NCBI GenBank assembly: GCA_041228285.1
Contig: CP166133.1
Coordinates: forward strand, 1,116,001 to 1,180,000
Direction: 5' to 3'
Source of the DNA: Neisseriaceae bacterium CLB008
GTDB taxonomy: Bacteria; Pseudomonadota; Gammaproteobacteria; Burkholderiales; Neisseriaceae
Length of the DNA: 64,000 nucleotides
Shown: piece after piece, positions 62,068 through 64,000 of the stretch
Position numbering within the stretch: position 1 is the stretch's first letter
Layout of the letters: each line of letters opens with the position of its first letter
Notes under the pieces: model-generated
Databases searched by the model: none
Seen by the model: the letters and a program-made list of their open reading frames with translations, nothing else
Told to the model about the DNA's origin: nothing
Made by a program: the position numbers and the translations under genes

Positions 62068-62772
62068 ATGGTTAATAAAATGAAGTATTTGACCTTATGT
62101 ACAATTGCCGTGATTGGCTCATTTGCTCAGGCCATTAGTGTGGGTGAGATTACCGCTTTAATTAACACTGATCAAACTATGTTAGCCAAGGAAATTGAAA
62201 ACACCGTTGATGGCGCACGTTTAGTCAGTTTAAGTATTGAACGCATCAGCTCACCAATGGAGGGTGGCACAGTTCTACCCTTAGAGTCTAAGAATGAAAT
62301 CCTGTCTACGCCTGCAAATTTAATCTTACCTGGCAAAGGTAAAGATATCTTTCGTATTTTTTATGGCGGCCCTAACGATGATAAGGAGCGCTATTACCGT
62401 TTAAATTGGCAAGATAATCCGGTGCAAGAAGATGGCTTATCTAAATCCGCTAAGGCTGCAACAGCAACTACCTCTGCCAGTATTGGCACCATTTTAGTGG
62501 TTGCCCCACGCCAAGAGCAGTTTGATTATGAGTATCAAAACGGCGCTGTGTTTAATCGTGGCAACGTCACGTTTCGTGTGGTGGCTTTTGGTCCTTGTCC
62601 TACGCCTAATCTTAGTGGCCAAAAAACCTGTCATGAGCGCTATTACGTCATGCCTGGTGTTGGCGTCAAGCTTAAGTTTGGTAACTTAACCGATAAAAAA
62701 GCCCATGTAGGGATCTGGCATCGTAATAACTTCATCACCGTTAATGATAACGCTAAGCGTCAGGACAACTAG
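62068..62772 (+). CDS. ecpB: Common pilus periplasmic chaperone EcpB
   Basis: 234 residues from the ATG at 62068, which follows AAGGAGGAGG; the longer frame beginning upstream runs through the terminator and is rejected. Signal peptide ends AQA. The chaperone core includes RLVSLSIERISSPMEGG, DKERYYRLNWQDN, SIGTILVVAPRQEQFDYEYQ and FRVVAFGPCP, matching EcpB. It stabilises EcpA/EcpD subunits in the periplasm. Confidence 0.93.
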   Translation: MVNKMKYLTLCTIAVIGSFAQAISVGEITALINTDQTMLAKEIENTVDGARLVSLSIERISSPMEGGTVLPLESKNEILSTPANLILPGKGKDIFRIFYGGPNDDKERYYRLNWQDNPVQEDGLSKSAKAATATTSASIGTILVVAPRQEQFDYEYQNGAVFNRGNVTFRVVAFGPCPTPNLSGQKTCHERYYVMPGVGVKLKFGNLTDKKAHVGIWHRNNFITVNDNAKRQDN

Positions 62773-62875
62773 GAGTAAACGCTCGTTAAGTACTTTGGGA
62801 ATGATGAACAACGACACTATAGTTTTATCGCATCTCATTATTTTATTCACTTATTGTTAAGATTAGGTTTTAGGT

Positions 62876-64000
62876 ATGGGAAAAAATCGTTTCCTTTTTA
62901 ATGCCAGTATCATGACTGGGGCAGTATTTCTTGCGCTTACCTCGATCGAAGAGGCAGCTGCACAACAGCTGGCAGATGTACGTCTAGGGGAATATATCAT
63001 TCCAGGCATGTTTGGTCAGGCGTTACAACAGGGTTTAACCGTACCTATTTATTTACGCTTTGTTGGTGGTAATCCAGAGGAACGGCAAAAAATTGCCGAT
63101 GCAGCCATTGCCTTGCAAGATGGGAAGCTGTTGATTCAAGAAGTGTCTTTAGATGCCGACCATCAAGGGGCGACCCTGTCTGATGAAACCAAGGCCATGG
63201 TATTGGGCTTGGAGAAGCGTTACTTTAATGACAGCACCCAAATTCGGCTGACCGAAAATGCCGAATTAAACCTTAATATTCAATCATTTGTGCTGACTCT
63301 AGACGTTAATGAAGACGCCTTGTCTACTGCCATTATTCCTCGTCAATACATGCTAGGTGCGTCATCTGTGGACAGCGTTTCTGCAGTGACCAACTATGAT
63401 CTGGGTGTGTATCAAACCCGAGTAAAAAATGGTGTCAATAACGATAATAACTATTTTAACATTCGGAATACGATCGGCTATAAAGAGCATCATTTTGCCA
63501 TTGACGGTTCTGTTTATGGTGTGGGAAAAGGCGACGAGCAGAGTAGCCAGCTTTATCGAGCCATGTATGAGCGCGACGTTAACGGTAATCGACTTGCTTT
63601 AGGGATGTTTGATACCTGGAATCTACAATCCATCGCCAGTCTCTCGGCCTTGAACGCCAGTAAAGTTTATGGCGCAACATTCGGTAATAAATCCTCCACC
63701 AGATTAAAAGCCAATCAACATGCATTAACGCCGATTACTATTTTTATGCCGGCGGCGGGTGAGGTGCATGTCTATAGGAATGGGCGCTTACTCAGCATTG
63801 AAAACTTCCCAATGGGGAGTTTTGAAATAGATACCAGTCGTTTGCCATTTGGTATTTATGATGTTGATGTGGAGGTGATGATTGATGGTGAGGTGCGTTC
63901 GAAAACAACTCATAGAATCAATAAAGCATTTTCTAATAGCCATACAGACATCAATGAGGTGAGCTGGGAGGTTTATGGGGGTTATGTCGATTATGACGGT
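62876..64000 (+). CDS. ecpC: Common pilus outer-membrane usher EcpC, 3' end outside window
   Basis: The frame from the ATG at 62876 (AGG upstream) stays open to the right edge, 375 codons of an expected 840 or so. A signal peptide ends near EEAAAQ. Typical usher segments are YIIPGMFGQALQQGLTVPIY, LYRAMYERDVNGNRLALGM, FDTWNLQS, FMPAAGEVHVYRNGRLLSIE and LPFGIYDVDVEVMIDG, all equivalent to EcpC. It forms the pore for pilus assembly. ecpD and ecpE would be expected beyond the window. Confidence 0.93.
   Translation, partial: MGKNRFLFNASIMTGAVFLALTSIEEAAAQQLADVRLGEYIIPGMFGQALQQGLTVPIYLRFVGGNPEERQKIADAAIALQDGKLLIQEVSLDADHQGATLSDETKAMVLGLEKRYFNDSTQIRLTENAELNLNIQSFVLTLDVNEDALSTAIIPRQYMLGASSVDSVSAVTNYDLGVYQTRVKNGVNNDNNYFNIRNTIGYKEHHFAIDGSVYGVGKGDEQSSQLYRAMYERDVNGNRLALGMFDTWNLQSIASLSALNASKVYGATFGNKSSTRLKANQHALTPITIFMPAAGEVHVYRNGRLLSIENFPMGSFEIDTSRLPFGIYDVDVEVMIDGEVRSKTTHRINKAFSNSHTDINEVSWEVYGGYVDYDG

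Overview
The window is bacterial chromosome with tightly packed genes, Gram-negative envelope proteins (TonB-dependent receptors, an autotransporter, a chaperone-usher pilus) and a base composition near half G+C by eye. The gene content fits a Beta- or Gammaproteobacterium. No rRNA, tRNA or other taxonomic marker is present, so the genus is left open. No CRISPR array or complete prophage was seen.

Layout. 1-3.4 kb (mostly minus): the 5' part of an exported choloylglycine-hydrolase-family enzyme, two paralogous predicted outer-membrane barrels and a serine recombinase. 4.0-13.6 kb: two complete iron-uptake modules (FecI-type sigma factor, FecR-type regulator, STN-domain TonB receptor) facing each other, each headed by a Fur-box-like site. 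A third module lies at 28.2-32.7 kb. 13.8-20.3 kb: a WYL regulator, a GST, a PAS-AraC regulator with a DapA-family lyase/MHS transporter pair, a thioesterase and a LysR regulator. 20.5-27.1 kb: a quaternary-amine (carnitine-type) catabolic cluster with the Rieske oxygenase CntA, two CntB-like reductases, a BCCT transporter and a TPP enzyme.

33-47 kb is accessory. It holds a repeat-rich autotransporter, an MFS/TetR pair with palindromic operators, a serine hydrolase, an ABC-F protein preceded by an uncharacterised leader peptide and attenuator, a MarR regulator, acetyltransferases, a P4/Ash-like remnant and small secreted proteins. A 16-bp dyad, TTGACT-N4-AGTCTA, recurs upstream of three separate genes (a DUF7000-like gene, the serine hydrolase, and ABC-F/MarR), suggesting a small regulon.

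47.2-56.7 kb is a coherent operon for the nba/amn-type lower pathway. It encodes every step from 3-hydroxyanthranilate to pyruvate and acetyl-CoA, plus an aromatic-acid transporter and a LysR regulator. 56.9-59.1 kb holds an AraC regulator, a PEBP-family protein and a lipoprotein.

59.7-64 kb: a second serine recombinase, a 670-bp AT-rich region, and an Ecp (E. coli common pilus) operon whose first gene encodes a 112-residue protein with an RNA-polymerase alpha-CTD-like domain in place of the usual LuxR-type EcpR. The ecpC usher gene runs off the right end.
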